64,000 bases of DNA from Haloplanus rubicundus (GTDB lineage: Archaea; Halobacteriota; Halobacteria; Halobacteriales; Haloferacaceae). The position numbers and the translations under genes are program-made. The DNA is taken from positions 62,001-126,000 of the forward strand of contig NZ_CP031149.1 in assembly GCF_003342675.1 (NCBI RefSeq), given 5' to 3'. A model generated the notes under the pieces. That model was given only the letters and a program-made list of their open reading frames with translations. It did no database searches and was not told the DNA's origin. Positions 1 through 9,264 of the stretch are shown here, one piece after another. Within the stretch, counting starts at the first letter, position 1. The number at the start of each line of letters is the position of its first letter.

Positions 1-1268
1 GCTTTGGTGGGTCGCAGAAGGTGAATCCGATGGACATCTCAGCTCCAACGGGCGAGATCGGTGCGTCCGAGGATACCTACCCGCTCACGGTGCGGTCTGT
101 CGTTGAGATGATGAACACCCACTACGAAGACCGAGGCGGGCTCCCCGCTGCCGAAGAGGGCATGCTCATTCAGGCGACGCACTACGCGTACCTCTCGAAA
201 GGCATCATCCTTGGCGAGTACGACACGTACGCGAACGAACCACCCGTCATCGACCGCCTCATTGAGGGTGTAGAAATTATCACAGAGGGAGGCTTCATGG
301 AGGCACTCGACTCGGGCCTCGTCGACGAGGCGATGTTCGAGCATTTCCAGGGGTTGGATGTTCTTGACGAGGAGGGCAACCCCATCACGGAGACGTACAT
401 TTCAGTGCCGATGGCAGTGTTCCAGCCATCGGAGAAACATCAGGAGGTCGCGGAAGCCTTAGAACCGAAGTTCGAGTCTTTCAAGCCGGGTGGAATCAAC
501 GCGAACCTGAACGGCCAAACGAACCTCGAACTGAACTCGCGGCTCGTCGTGATGGATATGAGTTCGTTTGCGGACACCGGCGAGATGCCCCTGATTTTGC
601 ACGCGATGCTTCAGTGGGCGTATCTCGAGGCCAAGCGGTCGCCGGATCGTTTCGACGTGACCTTCGACGAGGCCCACTACCTCTTGGGGCGGGAGTCCAC
701 ACGGGACCTAATTAACCTATTCATCAGGCACGCACGCCACTACGACGCGGGCCTCACCCTGATGAGTCAGACCGCTCACGAGTTCCTACGGACTGACGCT
801 CGCCGTGAAATCTACGAGAACTGTGACATCAAGCTCCTGTTCTACGCCCAGTCGGTGGCAGACGCGACAAAGGAGTACTTCGATCTTTCACCGGCAGAGG
901 TGAAGTACCTCCAATCGGCCCCACGTGGACAGAACTCCGGGTACTCCGGGTGTCTGCTGTCGACGACAAAACATGGGCGACGCCGTCTCGAGATCCATTC
1001 TGGTGACTTCGAGCACTACATGATCGACGACGATCTCGACCCGTGGGACTACATTGAGGAAATTGAGGGATCGATGCGCCCCGATGACACTGATTCCGAT
1101 GTGGACCTCGATCTCGAGATGTCGGAAATGCCTGCGGTGTCGAACCGTGAGCTGGACATGGAGCTGTCAAGCGAATTTGCACAAGCCCGGACGACACAAG
1201 AGCAGTCCGAGAGTATCACTGACGACGACACGACGAACTCCTTGACATCCGGCTCTGGTGACCGTTGA
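1..1268 (+). CDS. VirB4-like conjugation ATPase, C-terminal part (gene enters from left edge)
   Basis: This is the C-terminal half of a VirB4/TraC/HerA-type ATPase that powers type IV secretion or conjugation at the membrane. The reading frame is open from base 3 with no start needed; its first residues (FGGSQKVNPMDIS) resemble the stretch after the central strands in archaeal VirB4 homologues. A Walker B box with a following His (VTFDEAHYL) lies near base 660, followed by an LMSQT sensor-like motif and the segment ENCDIKLLFYAQ that is typical of these proteins. The Walker A box must lie left of the window. The last 80 residues are an acidic tail. The stop overlaps the next gene by one base (TGATG), so the two are translated together. 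A downstream GTG at base 21 is unlikely to be the true start. Confidence 0.85.
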   Translation, partial: FGGSQKVNPMDISAPTGEIGASEDTYPLTVRSVVEMMNTHYEDRGGLPAAEEGMLIQATHYAYLSKGIILGEYDTYANEPPVIDRLIEGVEIITEGGFMEALDSGLVDEAMFEHFQGLDVLDEEGNPITETYISVPMAVFQPSEKHQEVAEALEPKFESFKPGGINANLNGQTNLELNSRLVVMDMSSFADTGEMPLILHAMLQWAYLEAKRSPDRFDVTFDEAHYLLGRESTRDLINLFIRHARHYDAGLTLMSQTAHEFLRTDARREIYENCDIKLLFYAQSVADATKEYFDLSPAEVKYLQSAPRGQNSGYSGCLLSTTKHGRRRLEIHSGDFEHYMIDDDLDPWDYIEEIEGSMRPDDTDSDVDLDLEMSEMPAVSNRELDMELSSEFAQARTTQEQSESITDDDTTNSLTSGSGDR

Positions 1269-3124
1269 TGGCGATGCCGATACCGGTCGAACCGCTTCTG
1301 CTGATGACGTTTGTCCGCCTCCAACTCGGGCTGGGTGACCTTCCTGAGGCGATAGCGGAGGCGCTCTTTGGGTGGATCGCGGACACGGCCGACGCGATTG
1401 CGACCGAACTATCGACGGCACTGACGGACGAACTCATCAAGGGTCTGCTGAAGGTCCCGAACCCGTATGACTCAGCGACGGCGGGCAACGCGTGGACTGG
1501 AATGTTCGAGATATCGCTCGTCTTGCTTCCGATAATGATCGCGCTCGCGCTCATCGCGTGGCCGTTCAGCGAAGACCGTGAATCCGGGTTGTTGGATCTC
1601 GTCGTCCGTGTCGTGATGATCTTGCTGTTTATTGGCATCTCCCAGCCTGCATGGGGGTTCGCGATTGATGCGACAAACGCTGTAACGGTTGCCATCTTGA
1701 ACCTTGACCCGGGTAGTGGTGTCAATTATGGGTACGAGAACGGGCTTGTTGGAGCTTCCACCACATTCGGTGTGTGGGTGCTGAAGTTCGTCGTCTCGAT
1801 AGTCGCCGCGATTCTCGCAATCCTAGCACTGTTACTGTCGATATTCTTCCTGCTCCTGCGCTGGTTCATGATCTGGATGGCCTACATCGGGACTCCGTTC
1901 TTCGCGGTTGTCTGGTTCGCAGGGCGCGGCCCGCTGAAGTCCGTCGGCAGCGTCGGCGCGACGTTCATGCGGATGGGTGTGTTTTCCCTGTTAGCTGGCC
2001 CTGTAATCGCCGTTATTGTGCTGACGTTCCAGGTCATTGAGCATGGCGCGATTCTCCAGACCGCAAAGAGTGGCATTATTGGGAATATTGGCCTTGTGTT
2101 CGCTGAACTTGCGCTAATGCTTCTCTTCCCAGTCCTGCTCATCGTGACGATCTGGAAGCTCATTTCGTGGGCCGGCCAGCCCATCGGGGCTGGTGAAGCC
2201 GCTTCGGTCGCGACATTGGCTGTCACGGCGGCCGTCGGTGGCGCCGTTGTCGGTGCAGCAGGCGGCAGTGCGTCCGCGGCCGGCAGTGCAGCAGGCGGTA
2301 GCGGCGGTAGTGGCGCCGCGGCCGGTGGAACTGCTGGTGGTGCATCGGGCGGTAGCGCGTCTGCGTCTGCCTCCGGTGCCGGCGCTGGAGGCGCCGGAAG
2401 TGCGAACGTAGGCGCTGGCGGGTCGGGCTTAGCAAGCCGGATGACGACCCGAGCGAAGGGTATGGTAGGGAATACAAAAAAGACCGCTGGCAAGAAGGCA
2501 GCCCAGCGGTTCGACCACGCCGGGACAACGAAGAAGCTCAATGAGGCCAGGTCCTCTCTGAACGAGGCGCAACAGGGGGAACAGGCGGCCGGTTCGCAGG
2601 TCAAGTTCATTCAGAACTCGATGGCGTCGCGCGACATGGATATGGCCGAGGCAAAAGAGCAGGGATTCCTTGATGCCGAGCCCGTGGAAGGACAGACGCC
2701 AAAATTCAAGACCGACCCCGACACGAATGACGTGAAGATGAGTTACGTGGGCACGGACGGGGCCCCTCGCGCCGTTAACCTCACACAGAAGTACAAGTCT
2801 GCGAAGGCTGAGCAGCGCGATGCCGGTCAGCGTGTCAAGGAAGCACAGTCGCAGGTTGACGCGACGTCGGTCCGGAAGCGCCGAGCCGACATGGGTAAGA
2901 CTGTGGGCAAAGCTGGCGTCAAGGCCGGGGCGTTCACGACGAGGACCGGCGTGGCCGCAATGACCGGTGGTGTCGGTGGGAACTCGTATCTCGCACACTC
3001 TATGGGTCGTCGGTCATCTCAGCCGATGATCACTTCGGAGTTCGGCCGGGCATCTGGCGGGAAGGCGTCCAAGCCCAACGAAATGGCTGATGAAGGTAAT
3101 AACGACGACGGCGGAGGGCTGTAG
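1268..3124 (+). CDS. VirB6/TrbL-like polytopic membrane protein
   Basis: 618 residues from ATG 1268. About six hydrophobic segments lie between residues 80 and 300, with a very long hydrophobic stretch around 168-215. A Gly/Ala/Ser-rich low-complexity linker (about 310-395) and a charged, partly coiled-coil C-terminal domain follow. This layout, directly after a VirB4-like gene and overlapping it, matches the inner-membrane channel component (VirB6/TrbL role) of archaeal conjugation systems. The family assignment rests on topology and context, not on a signature motif. The Gly/Ala run is encoded by GGC/GCG-type triplet repeats and may vary in length between strains. Confidence 0.7.
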   Translation: MAMPIPVEPLLLMTFVRLQLGLGDLPEAIAEALFGWIADTADAIATELSTALTDELIKGLLKVPNPYDSATAGNAWTGMFEISLVLLPIMIALALIAWPFSEDRESGLLDLVVRVVMILLFIGISQPAWGFAIDATNAVTVAILNLDPGSGVNYGYENGLVGASTTFGVWVLKFVVSIVAAILAILALLLSIFFLLLRWFMIWMAYIGTPFFAVVWFAGRGPLKSVGSVGATFMRMGVFSLLAGPVIAVIVLTFQVIEHGAILQTAKSGIIGNIGLVFAELALMLLFPVLLIVTIWKLISWAGQPIGAGEAASVATLAVTAAVGGAVVGAAGGSASAAGSAAGGSGGSGAAAGGTAGGASGGSASASASGAGAGGAGSANVGAGGSGLASRMTTRAKGMVGNTKKTAGKKAAQRFDHAGTTKKLNEARSSLNEAQQGEQAAGSQVKFIQNSMASRDMDMAEAKEQGFLDAEPVEGQTPKFKTDPDTNDVKMSYVGTDGAPRAVNLTQKYKSAKAEQRDAGQRVKEAQSQVDATSVRKRRADMGKTVGKAGVKAGAFTTRTGVAAMTGGVGGNSYLAHSMGRRSSQPMITSEFGRASGGKASKPNEMADEGNNDDGGGL

Positions 3125-3248
3125 CTTTAGCCCGCCGCTGGTTGTTTTGGAATGGATGTGTAGGACGTAAGCGACTTTGTCTTCATGTCCGAATCGTTTG
3201 GGTGTCTTAGACCCTTGTAAACAGCCTGCTGACGATCTGCTGACCGCA

Positions 3249-3313
3249 CGCAGGCTTATATACTACCACGGGATATAATATATGAGTCACTCTGTTCAAA
3301 TGTGAATTTCACA
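3249..3313 (+). promoter_or_regulatory. Promoter region with a near-perfect palindrome before the AAA+ ATPase gene
   Basis: The 277-base gap between the VirB6-like and AAA+ genes has two TATA-like stretches (cttatatac at 3255 and ggatataatatat at 3271). A 13-base inverted repeat at 3301-3313 has arms TGTGAA and TTCACA around one T. The start codon lies 90 bases further on. The palindrome sits where a repressor or activator could act on transcription from the second TATA box. No protein can be assigned to it. Confidence 0.45.
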
Positions 3314-3401
3314 CGGTTCACAGGCGTCTTCACTCGAAAAACGCCGAATCAACAATCGACCTCCCCACCCAAACAACGCACGACATCGCCGAAATCAACA
3401 C

Positions 3402-4994
3402 ATGTCACTATCCGCTGCCACAACTGCCTACATCGCTGCCGACGTCGTCTACGGACTCGTTCGAAAGCGTGACGGCTTTCCCACCTACGGTCGGCTTGGC
3501 CGCCTCATCGAAGCCTCGCTTATCACGGCTGTCGTAATGGGCTGGGCGTGGGCGGTCGCACCACTCGTCCTCGATCCCTTTTGGACGGGCGTCGCGGGAC
3601 TTGCGGTGTACGGCCTGCTGTTCATCCCCGGATTCGCCGCCCTTTGGCTCCTCAAGCGACCGCTGTACCCCCCGCTCGGGGTGAGCGGATTGCTGTTTTT
3701 CGTCATAGCGCTCTTGCTCGTTGGGGTGAACGCTTTCCTCCCGAGCACGCCCGGCGACGCCTACTCGGACGCGCTCACGGTTCCGCTTATCACGGGGAAT
3801 GTACTCGCCGTCATCGCCGGAACGTACGTTGCGACCACGCTGACGGACAAGCGGCGAAACGATCAGGAGAATGAGCGTGAGCGAGCACGAATCCCCTCCG
3901 GTCCAACTTCTCCCTCCTCGACCCGGAACACGAACATGGACAGGGATCCCAGTCCAAGCAGTCACGAGGTGAACGATGCTGTCGTCGCCCAGGACGTGTC
4001 TACCGACGGAACGCCGGGGACTCATTCCTTGACCGGGAGTAGCCCGTCCGAGGTACAGTTACGGAACTTGACGTACGACTGGCAGCATTCATCGGTGAGG
4101 TTCGAAGATATCGGCGGCTACGATGACGTGAAGGCCGATCTCGAACGCCGTGTTCTCGAGCCCCTCCTGGCGCATCGCGATGGGGATGACCGCTTCTCGC
4201 GGTTCAGTGTCGAACCTGAGAGCGGCATCATGTTGTATGGCCCGCCGGGAACGGGAAAGACGATGTTCGCGAGGGCGCTCGCTGGCGAACTCACTGTCCC
4301 GTTCGTCGAGCTCTCTCCAGCGGACGTGACGTCGATGTGGATCAACGAGAGCACTGACCGGGTAAAGACGCTGTTTGACGAGGCAAAACAGATTGGGCCG
4401 TGTGTCATCTTCCTCGACGAAGCCGAACACCTGTTCGGAGCGCGCGAATACTCAGGGAAGGGTTCGCATGCTGAGGACCGGAAGGTGACCAGCGAATTTC
4501 TCGCGCAGCTCACTCACGAGGACCGTGAGGCTATCGTGGTTGCGGCGACGAACCGACCGGGTGATATCGACCGGGCGATCCTTCGACCGGGACGGTTGGC
4601 TGCACACTTTGAGATTTGCCTCCCGGACAAGGAAGCCCGTACCGCTATCCTCCGGACGCATTTGACCGATGTGCCGTCGTCGCTCTCGGATGCCGAGTAC
4701 GCGAATCTCGCGACGCATACGGCTGGGATGACGGGAGCGGATCTCGCTGACCTCGTCGACGAGGCCCGACGGAACGCGGCTGACCGCGATGCTCGCGTTT
4801 TGACTCGTGACGACTTCCCATCGACTGAGGACCTCCAAGCAATAGCGACAGAGCTGGAACCCGAGACGGACGATCTCCCGACCGTCGACGACGGGGATAA
4901 CGACGAGGACGACCCTCGAGGTCGGGATGTCGCCGTCCGTTCGAAGGCAGATGATGACGGCGGGTCCGACGACTCGGCCATCGGCTACCAGTAG
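3402..4994 (+). CDS. Membrane-anchored AAA+ ATPase (CDC48/FtsH-like ATPase domain)
   Basis: 530 residues. The N-terminal 150 contain about four hydrophobic segments (around 35-55, 60-83, 93-113, 130-146), followed by a polar linker. A single AAA+ domain starts at FEDIGGYDDVK. Walker A is GPPGTGKT at about residues 280-287. Walker B is VIFLDEAEH, and the second region of homology reads ATNRPGDIDRAILRPGR, with Arg residues placed like arginine fingers. The C-terminal tail is acidic. No protease His-Glu-x-x-His is present, so it is not FtsH itself. A membrane-bound unfoldase or remodelling ATPase is the best reading; proximity to the VirB4/VirB6 genes suggests a role in conjugation or plasmid maintenance, which is inference. 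Confidence 0.8.
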   Translation: MSLSAATTAYIAADVVYGLVRKRDGFPTYGRLGRLIEASLITAVVMGWAWAVAPLVLDPFWTGVAGLAVYGLLFIPGFAALWLLKRPLYPPLGVSGLLFFVIALLLVGVNAFLPSTPGDAYSDALTVPLITGNVLAVIAGTYVATTLTDKRRNDQENERERARIPSGPTSPSSTRNTNMDRDPSPSSHEVNDAVVAQDVSTDGTPGTHSLTGSSPSEVQLRNLTYDWQHSSVRFEDIGGYDDVKADLERRVLEPLLAHRDGDDRFSRFSVEPESGIMLYGPPGTGKTMFARALAGELTVPFVELSPADVTSMWINESTDRVKTLFDEAKQIGPCVIFLDEAEHLFGAREYSGKGSHAEDRKVTSEFLAQLTHEDREAIVVAATNRPGDIDRAILRPGRLAAHFEICLPDKEARTAILRTHLTDVPSSLSDAEYANLATHTAGMTGADLADLVDEARRNAADRDARVLTRDDFPSTEDLQAIATELEPETDDLPTVDDGDNDEDDPRGRDVAVRSKADDDGGSDDSAIGYQ

Positions 4995-5429
4995 AAGCGC
5001 TTCTCACCCATCGGTCCTCTCCACTTCATCCCGTACTGCCCGGACCTCACAGCGTGAACGTGACCTCGCGAATTTCCCTACGTTACGCTTCGTATTGTAG
5101 TCGTACAGATTGCTACGTAGGACAGCAGTGACGCACTCATTCCCCTCGCGGTGCTGTGCATTGAGCGGTTGCGGTAGAGGGTCGACCTGTTCTCGACTGC
5201 GAGACGGCAGTCGAAGGTGGGACACCCCGCTATCGAAGTGTATTCTGCATCTACATTCACACCTCCACCCGTGTCTGGACGTTGTTTCAGTTGGTGGCGA
5301 CACGCCGGTAAGGTGACGTGTTGAAGAGTGGCGGGATTCCGGGGGTATCGGCCCAAAAAACAGCGCTGACACCCAAATTTGCTGGATTTCTTTATACTAC
5401 CAGAAAGCGTAGTTCAGGCCGTAGATCAC
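4995..5429. other. 435-base intergenic region with an 8-bp hairpin and the RPA promoter
   Basis: No convincing coding sequence is seen on either strand. The region holds one copy of the dispersed inverted-repeat site (5076-5122, listed separately) and a hairpin with perfect 8-bp arms TCGACTGC and GCAGTCGA at 5193-5200 and 5207-5214. A TATA box (tttatact, 5391-5398) lies 32-39 bases before the RPA start, consistent with a short-leader or leaderless transcript. Confidence 0.6.
5076..5122. repeat. Dispersed inverted-repeat site, copy A
   Basis: The arms CCCTACGTTAC (5076-5086) and GCTACGTAGGA (5112-5122) are imperfect inverted repeats separated by 25 bases that contain TTCGTA. Two further copies with the same arm sequences occur at 50784-50820 and 52982-53027. 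Copy A lies about 300 bases upstream of the RPA gene. It could be an operator for an element-wide regulator, or a site used in replication or partition; the sequence does not decide between these. Confidence 0.6.
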
Positions 5430-6515
5430 ATGAGCACCCTCCGAGAAGACGCGCAGTCACTCTATGAGCAATTGGCTCCCCATCTGCCAGATGACTGCGC
5501 TGATGAGTATGACATCGACGCGCTCGCGACGCTCTTCGACTCCTACGTCAACACGTATCGAGTGCCGAGGACCCAGGCGTTCGAGAGTGTTCGAGGCCAC
5601 GTTCTCAAAGAGGTGGGCATCGACACTGACGCGTTCTGGGCGGCTCAACGCGATAGTGAACGGGGAACGACCGACGATCCTCTCCCTCTTGCTGAGTGTA
5701 CCACCGATAACGAGTGGGTCACAATTCGCGCGAGGGTCATCGAACTCTGGGAACCGAAGCACGAGTCTATCCACCAGGTCGGACTCATCGGCGATGAGAG
5801 CGGACGGCTCAAGTTCACCGCGTGGGCAAAGTCGGACCCACCAGACATCGAGGAGGACACGACCTACACGTTCAAAGATGTCGTGGTTGAGGAGTACGAA
5901 GGTTCCTACTCGGTGAAAATCAACTCGCGTAGCGAGATTATCGAGCACGCGCATGATAGCGCGGAAGCCGTGACAGATGTCGGGACGATGACCACGACAC
6001 ACGAAGGATTCTTCGTCGCTATCCAGGGGCAGTCTGGACTCATCAAGCGGTGCTCGGCTTCCGATTGCACTCGCGTCGTCACGGGCGGTGAGTGCAGCGA
6101 ACACGGCGCCGTCGACGGCGAGTTCGACCTGCGTATCAAAGCGGTCATCGACGATGGGCACACGGCCCAGGAATGCCTGTTCACTCGTGGCGTCACCGAG
6201 GAGGTCACGGGGATCGACCTAGAGGAGGCCAAGGAGCTGGCAGCCGACGCGCTGGATTTCACCGTCGTCTCCGACCGGTTCACCAACCTTCTGATCGGGC
6301 GGCGGTTCACCGTCGAAGGACCCTTGCTTGGGCGGTATATCCTCGTCGAGGAAGTCGAAGAGATTCCGGAAAGAGCGTTCTCGGATGGCTACGAAGAAGC
6401 AGTCGTGGAACTGCTCGCAGAACACAACCACGATGGGCCGGGGCTCACGGCTGCGTCCATCGAGGATCTCCCGCGCTCGTATGATGCACACGGGAGTGGC
6501 ATTGGAGGCGACTGA
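5430..6515 (+). CDS. Replication protein A (single-stranded DNA-binding, OB fold plus zinc finger)
   Basis: 361 residues from ATG 5430. This start is preferred over an upstream in-frame TTG at 5379, because the TATA box at 5391 would lie inside that longer reading. An N-terminal helical region is followed by an OB fold (about residues 95-175, starting WVTIRARVIELWEP) and a C-terminal zinc-binding motif with Cys208, Cys213, Cys222 and His225. This is the layout of haloarchaeal RPA1-type proteins. They coat single-stranded DNA in replication, repair and recombination. The RPA-associated protein gene follows after four bases. Extra RPA genes are common on haloarchaeal plasmids; whether this copy serves the element or the host is not visible here. 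Confidence 0.88.
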   Translation: MSTLREDAQSLYEQLAPHLPDDCADEYDIDALATLFDSYVNTYRVPRTQAFESVRGHVLKEVGIDTDAFWAAQRDSERGTTDDPLPLAECTTDNEWVTIRARVIELWEPKHESIHQVGLIGDESGRLKFTAWAKSDPPDIEEDTTYTFKDVVVEEYEGSYSVKINSRSEIIEHAHDSAEAVTDVGTMTTTHEGFFVAIQGQSGLIKRCSASDCTRVVTGGECSEHGAVDGEFDLRIKAVIDDGHTAQECLFTRGVTEEVTGIDLEEAKELAADALDFTVVSDRFTNLLIGRRFTVEGPLLGRYILVEEVEEIPERAFSDGYEEAVVELLAEHNHDGPGLTAASIEDLPRSYDAHGSGIGGD

Positions 6516-6519
6516 AACC

Positions 6520-7239
6520 ATGGCAACAAGCGACTCTCAATCACAGCAGGGGGCAACAGTCCCAGATCGTGAGGTTGCGAAGCTCGTCTTCGCGGCCGAG
6601 GTGAACGAAGCGACATACACGTTCAAGACCTCGCAAGACGAGCGTGCCCCGGTTTACGTTGCGCTCCCTACCGGAGTGCGAGCGAACCGGGTGTGTGTTA
6701 TGGGAACGGTCACGGACGTCGAGGATGTCGGAACCGACGACCAGGAGTACCTTCGAGTGCGTGTCGTCGACCCGACTGGGACGTTCTGGGTGTACGCCGG
6801 GCAGTACCAGCATGAGGCACTCAAGAAATTAAAGAAGATTCAGCCACCCGAGTTCCTCGCGGTCATCGGCAAGCCCCGGACGTACAAGACCGACGACGGA
6901 ACGATTAATGTCTCCCTCGTACCCGAGGATGTCGGTATCGTCGACATCAGTACGCGCGATATCTGGGTATTCGAGGCAGCGCGGCGAACACTCGAGCGTG
7001 TCGAGTCGGCGCGGGAGACCTCCCCGAAGGTAGCCGCACTCGCTCGCGAACAGTACGGCCATGATGGGTCGTACTTCGCGCATGTCGCGGCGTTCGCGCT
7101 CCAGAACCTCCTCGATGGTGACGAATCTGCGACGGAGCTCGACGTGGAGACGATCGAGGAGCGTCTTGAGGAAGCCGAAGCCAAGGGTGAAGACGTCGAC
7201 GGCGAAGAGCTGGAACGGGAAACATTGATCGAGGACTAA
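6520..7239 (+). CDS. RPA-associated protein (COG3390-like)
   Basis: 239 residues from ATG 6520. The reading frame extends upstream into the RPA gene, but that part is out-of-frame RPA sequence. The N-terminal half has an OB-like beta region (RANRVCVMGTVTDVEDVG, then VRVVDPTGTFWVYAGQYQ). It is followed by a helical region with the segment WVFEAARRTLERVE and a very acidic C-terminus. This matches archaeal RPA-associated proteins, always encoded next to an RPA gene, which form a complex with it. The spacing of four bases to RPA and seven to the HNH gene indicates one transcript. Confidence 0.85.
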   Translation: MATSDSQSQQGATVPDREVAKLVFAAEVNEATYTFKTSQDERAPVYVALPTGVRANRVCVMGTVTDVEDVGTDDQEYLRVRVVDPTGTFWVYAGQYQHEALKKLKKIQPPEFLAVIGKPRTYKTDDGTINVSLVPEDVGIVDISTRDIWVFEAARRTLERVESARETSPKVAALAREQYGHDGSYFAHVAAFALQNLLDGDESATELDVETIEERLEEAEAKGEDVDGEELERETLIED

Positions 7240-7245
7240 CGAGTG

Positions 7246-7623
7246 ATGTTTGGGCGTCGTTCCGGAATCAACTCGAAATACGACGATCCCAGCAGTCACG
7301 ACGGGAAGTATCCGCCTGACTGGGACGCTCGCCGGAAGGCCGTCTACGAACGCGATAACTACACGTGTCAAGAGTGTGGGCGACGGAGTGGACCTCACGC
7401 CGGCGACGGCGGGGCGACTCTCCACGCGCACCACCTAACCTCACTCCGTGACGGCGGGTGGCATCATCTGGCGAACCTCGTGACGGTCTGTCAGTACTGT
7501 CACGACGGTATCCACGGCCACCCGACCGGTAGTCAGTACGATGAGGGCGAACACAATGCCCTGCGGGTCCTCCGAGTAGTCGGCAGAGTGACTCTCCGCA
7601 TTCTCAGGCGTGTGATTCGGTAG
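7246..7623 (+). CDS. HNH endonuclease
   Basis: 125 residues from ATG 7246 (GTG 7243 is also possible). The core has the HNH signature: YERDNYTCQECGRRSG, then LHAHHLTSLRDGG, then NLVTVCQYCHDGIHG. The two CxxC pairs bind a structural zinc, and the His-His and terminal His residues form the beta-beta-alpha metal nuclease site. The basic C-terminus may bind DNA. It is the third gene of the RPA operon. That position suggests DNA processing tied to single-stranded DNA on the element, but stand-alone HNH proteins also act in restriction or homing. Confidence 0.85.
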   Translation: MFGRRSGINSKYDDPSSHDGKYPPDWDARRKAVYERDNYTCQECGRRSGPHAGDGGATLHAHHLTSLRDGGWHHLANLVTVCQYCHDGIHGHPTGSQYDEGEHNALRVLRVVGRVTLRILRRVIR

Positions 7624-7671
7624 TCATGGGCGGATGAGTCTGTCTCCGCTCACCTACCTTATCAAATCGGA

Positions 7672-9264
7672 TTAGTTGTGCCTGATCGCGCCGGGGATCG
7701 GCGCCGAGTACGGCCCCGGTTCTTCCATCACGAGGTCGTCGTGGGGCGCTGCACGGACGGCGAGTGTCGGACTGGAGACAGAGTTAATCGTATGCATGAA
7801 TCCGGGTTCACTGCTGTAGATGCTGAAAGCGTCGATGACGACCCTGACGAGTTCAGCGCGAACGGCATCGGTGTCGATGCCAGCGATGAGCTTCTCCTCG
7901 GGCCCGGGTTCGGAGCCGGTGGGGTCGACCTCGATTCGGATGTCTTCCACTGGCGGTTGCGACGGTTCGGCCCACGGCGTGAGTGTGTAATGGTCGACTG
8001 GGCCGACAAATTCGGGCACGGCGTATCCCAGTGCATCCTCGAAGAGCGTTCGCACGTACGGTCCGCTCAGGAAGAGAATGTGACAGCACACTATTTTAGA
8101 CACGTCAACAGCGATGCCCCACGACCTGCTTCGACCCCACAAGGGTCCGTCTGAAACCCGGATATCGAAGACCGTCGCAAGGTAGGAGAGAATCCTCAGG
8201 GCACGCTCTCGAGTCGATTTCGGAGCCTCCTGCCACGAAGCGGGATCGAGTGTCAGCGTGATCGGAAGGATTCGATCGCGTTGGGCATGGTGTCTGAGTG
8301 GCCCGGCCACGAGCGCGTCCAGCCCGCTGTTGAGCGGATCTTGCCCGGTCCCGATGGCGGTGAGTGCCTCTCGACGTGCGTCGTGCCGTGCGTCGCTAGC
8401 AGCCGAGTCAGCCCGAGCGTGCGTCGCGAGGAGTGTGAAGTACTGTTGGGCGGCGGCGATCGCCTCCTGGTTGTCTCCAGCCGTAACGGCGATGGGGACG
8501 TCACAGGCATCAGCGAGCGCGGCGGCGTCGGAGCCGTCGTGTTCGTCTGCGATCTCTCGGGCGAGGTCGGCTGTACGAGGAAGCAGCTGTGTCCAGAGGT
8601 CGGGGAGCCAGTCACGCACCTGTGGGCCAACACGGGTGAGCTGAACGGCGTCGACGCGAGCTTGGCCCGGACGAGCGAGAGTGACCGACGCCTCCTCGAG
8701 GTCGATGTCGAAGATATCCTGGTCGACCTCCTCCGTGATGGCGTCGGCATAGCGCTGGTCGTCCCTCCCGAGGACGGCCTCGGCTTCTGCTTCGAGCCAA
8801 CGGTCCCGACGCGTGAGATAGGCTTCAGCGGCGGTTTCGAAGCGCTGAGATTTCTCCTCGAGGTACGCGTCAGCGAGTGCCTCGAACTGCTGGCCGTGCT
8901 CATCCAGCTGCGCCTCGGCGTCGGCGGCGAACAGCGCCTCCTGCTGGTCGAAATAGTCGGAGACCTGCTCCTCGAGGACGCCGTAGTCGTCGACGGCCGC
9001 GTAGCGATCGGCTTCATCGGCCTGATCAGCGAGGATTCGTGCCCGGAGTTCACAGGCGACGTCGAGATCATCGGCCTGAGCGTGTGGCTGAAGCCGGTCG
9101 GCCTGCCAGACTGCGCCGCAACTAGTACACTGCACCTGATCGTGGGTATTGAGATTCTCGACGAGCCAGCGACTCTGACAGCGCCGACAGCCGACGACCG
9201 AGTATCGCGGGTCGGAGTGGGGGCGAGCATCGCTCTCGGGGGAACCAGTAGGGTTGTCGTCCAT
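7672..9264 (-). CDS. Zinc-ribbon and coiled-coil protein (DUF5817-like N-terminus), unknown function
   Basis: 530 residues on the reverse strand. The N-terminus has a four-cysteine zinc ribbon (VVGCRRCQSRW, then VQCTSCGAVWQ) like that of DUF5817 proteins of haloarchaea. A long acidic, Ala/Glu-rich helical region (about residues 75-200) probably forms a coiled coil. The C-terminal half is globular with no recognised motif. The reverse-strand reading is chosen over a long forward open frame because its composition is acidic and haloarchaeal. It converges with the RPA operon, ending 49 bases from the HNH gene. Its role is unknown; large proteins of this build recur on haloarchaeal plasmids and proviruses. 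Confidence 0.7.
   Translation of the reverse strand: MDDNPTGSPESDARPHSDPRYSVVGCRRCQSRWLVENLNTHDQVQCTSCGAVWQADRLQPHAQADDLDVACELRARILADQADEADRYAAVDDYGVLEEQVSDYFDQQEALFAADAEAQLDEHGQQFEALADAYLEEKSQRFETAAEAYLTRRDRWLEAEAEAVLGRDDQRYADAITEEVDQDIFDIDLEEASVTLARPGQARVDAVQLTRVGPQVRDWLPDLWTQLLPRTADLAREIADEHDGSDAAALADACDVPIAVTAGDNQEAIAAAQQYFTLLATHARADSAASDARHDARREALTAIGTGQDPLNSGLDALVAGPLRHHAQRDRILPITLTLDPASWQEAPKSTRERALRILSYLATVFDIRVSDGPLWGRSRSWGIAVDVSKIVCCHILFLSGPYVRTLFEDALGYAVPEFVGPVDHYTLTPWAEPSQPPVEDIRIEVDPTGSEPGPEEKLIAGIDTDAVRAELVRVVIDAFSIYSSEPGFMHTINSVSSPTLAVRAAPHDDLVMEEPGPYSAPIPGAIRHN

Noticed and set aside
5004-5372. 122-residue reverse open frame upstream of RPA
   Set aside because: Basic, Ser/Arg/Cys-rich composition unlike haloarchaeal proteins; it overlaps the inverted-repeat site and the hairpin.
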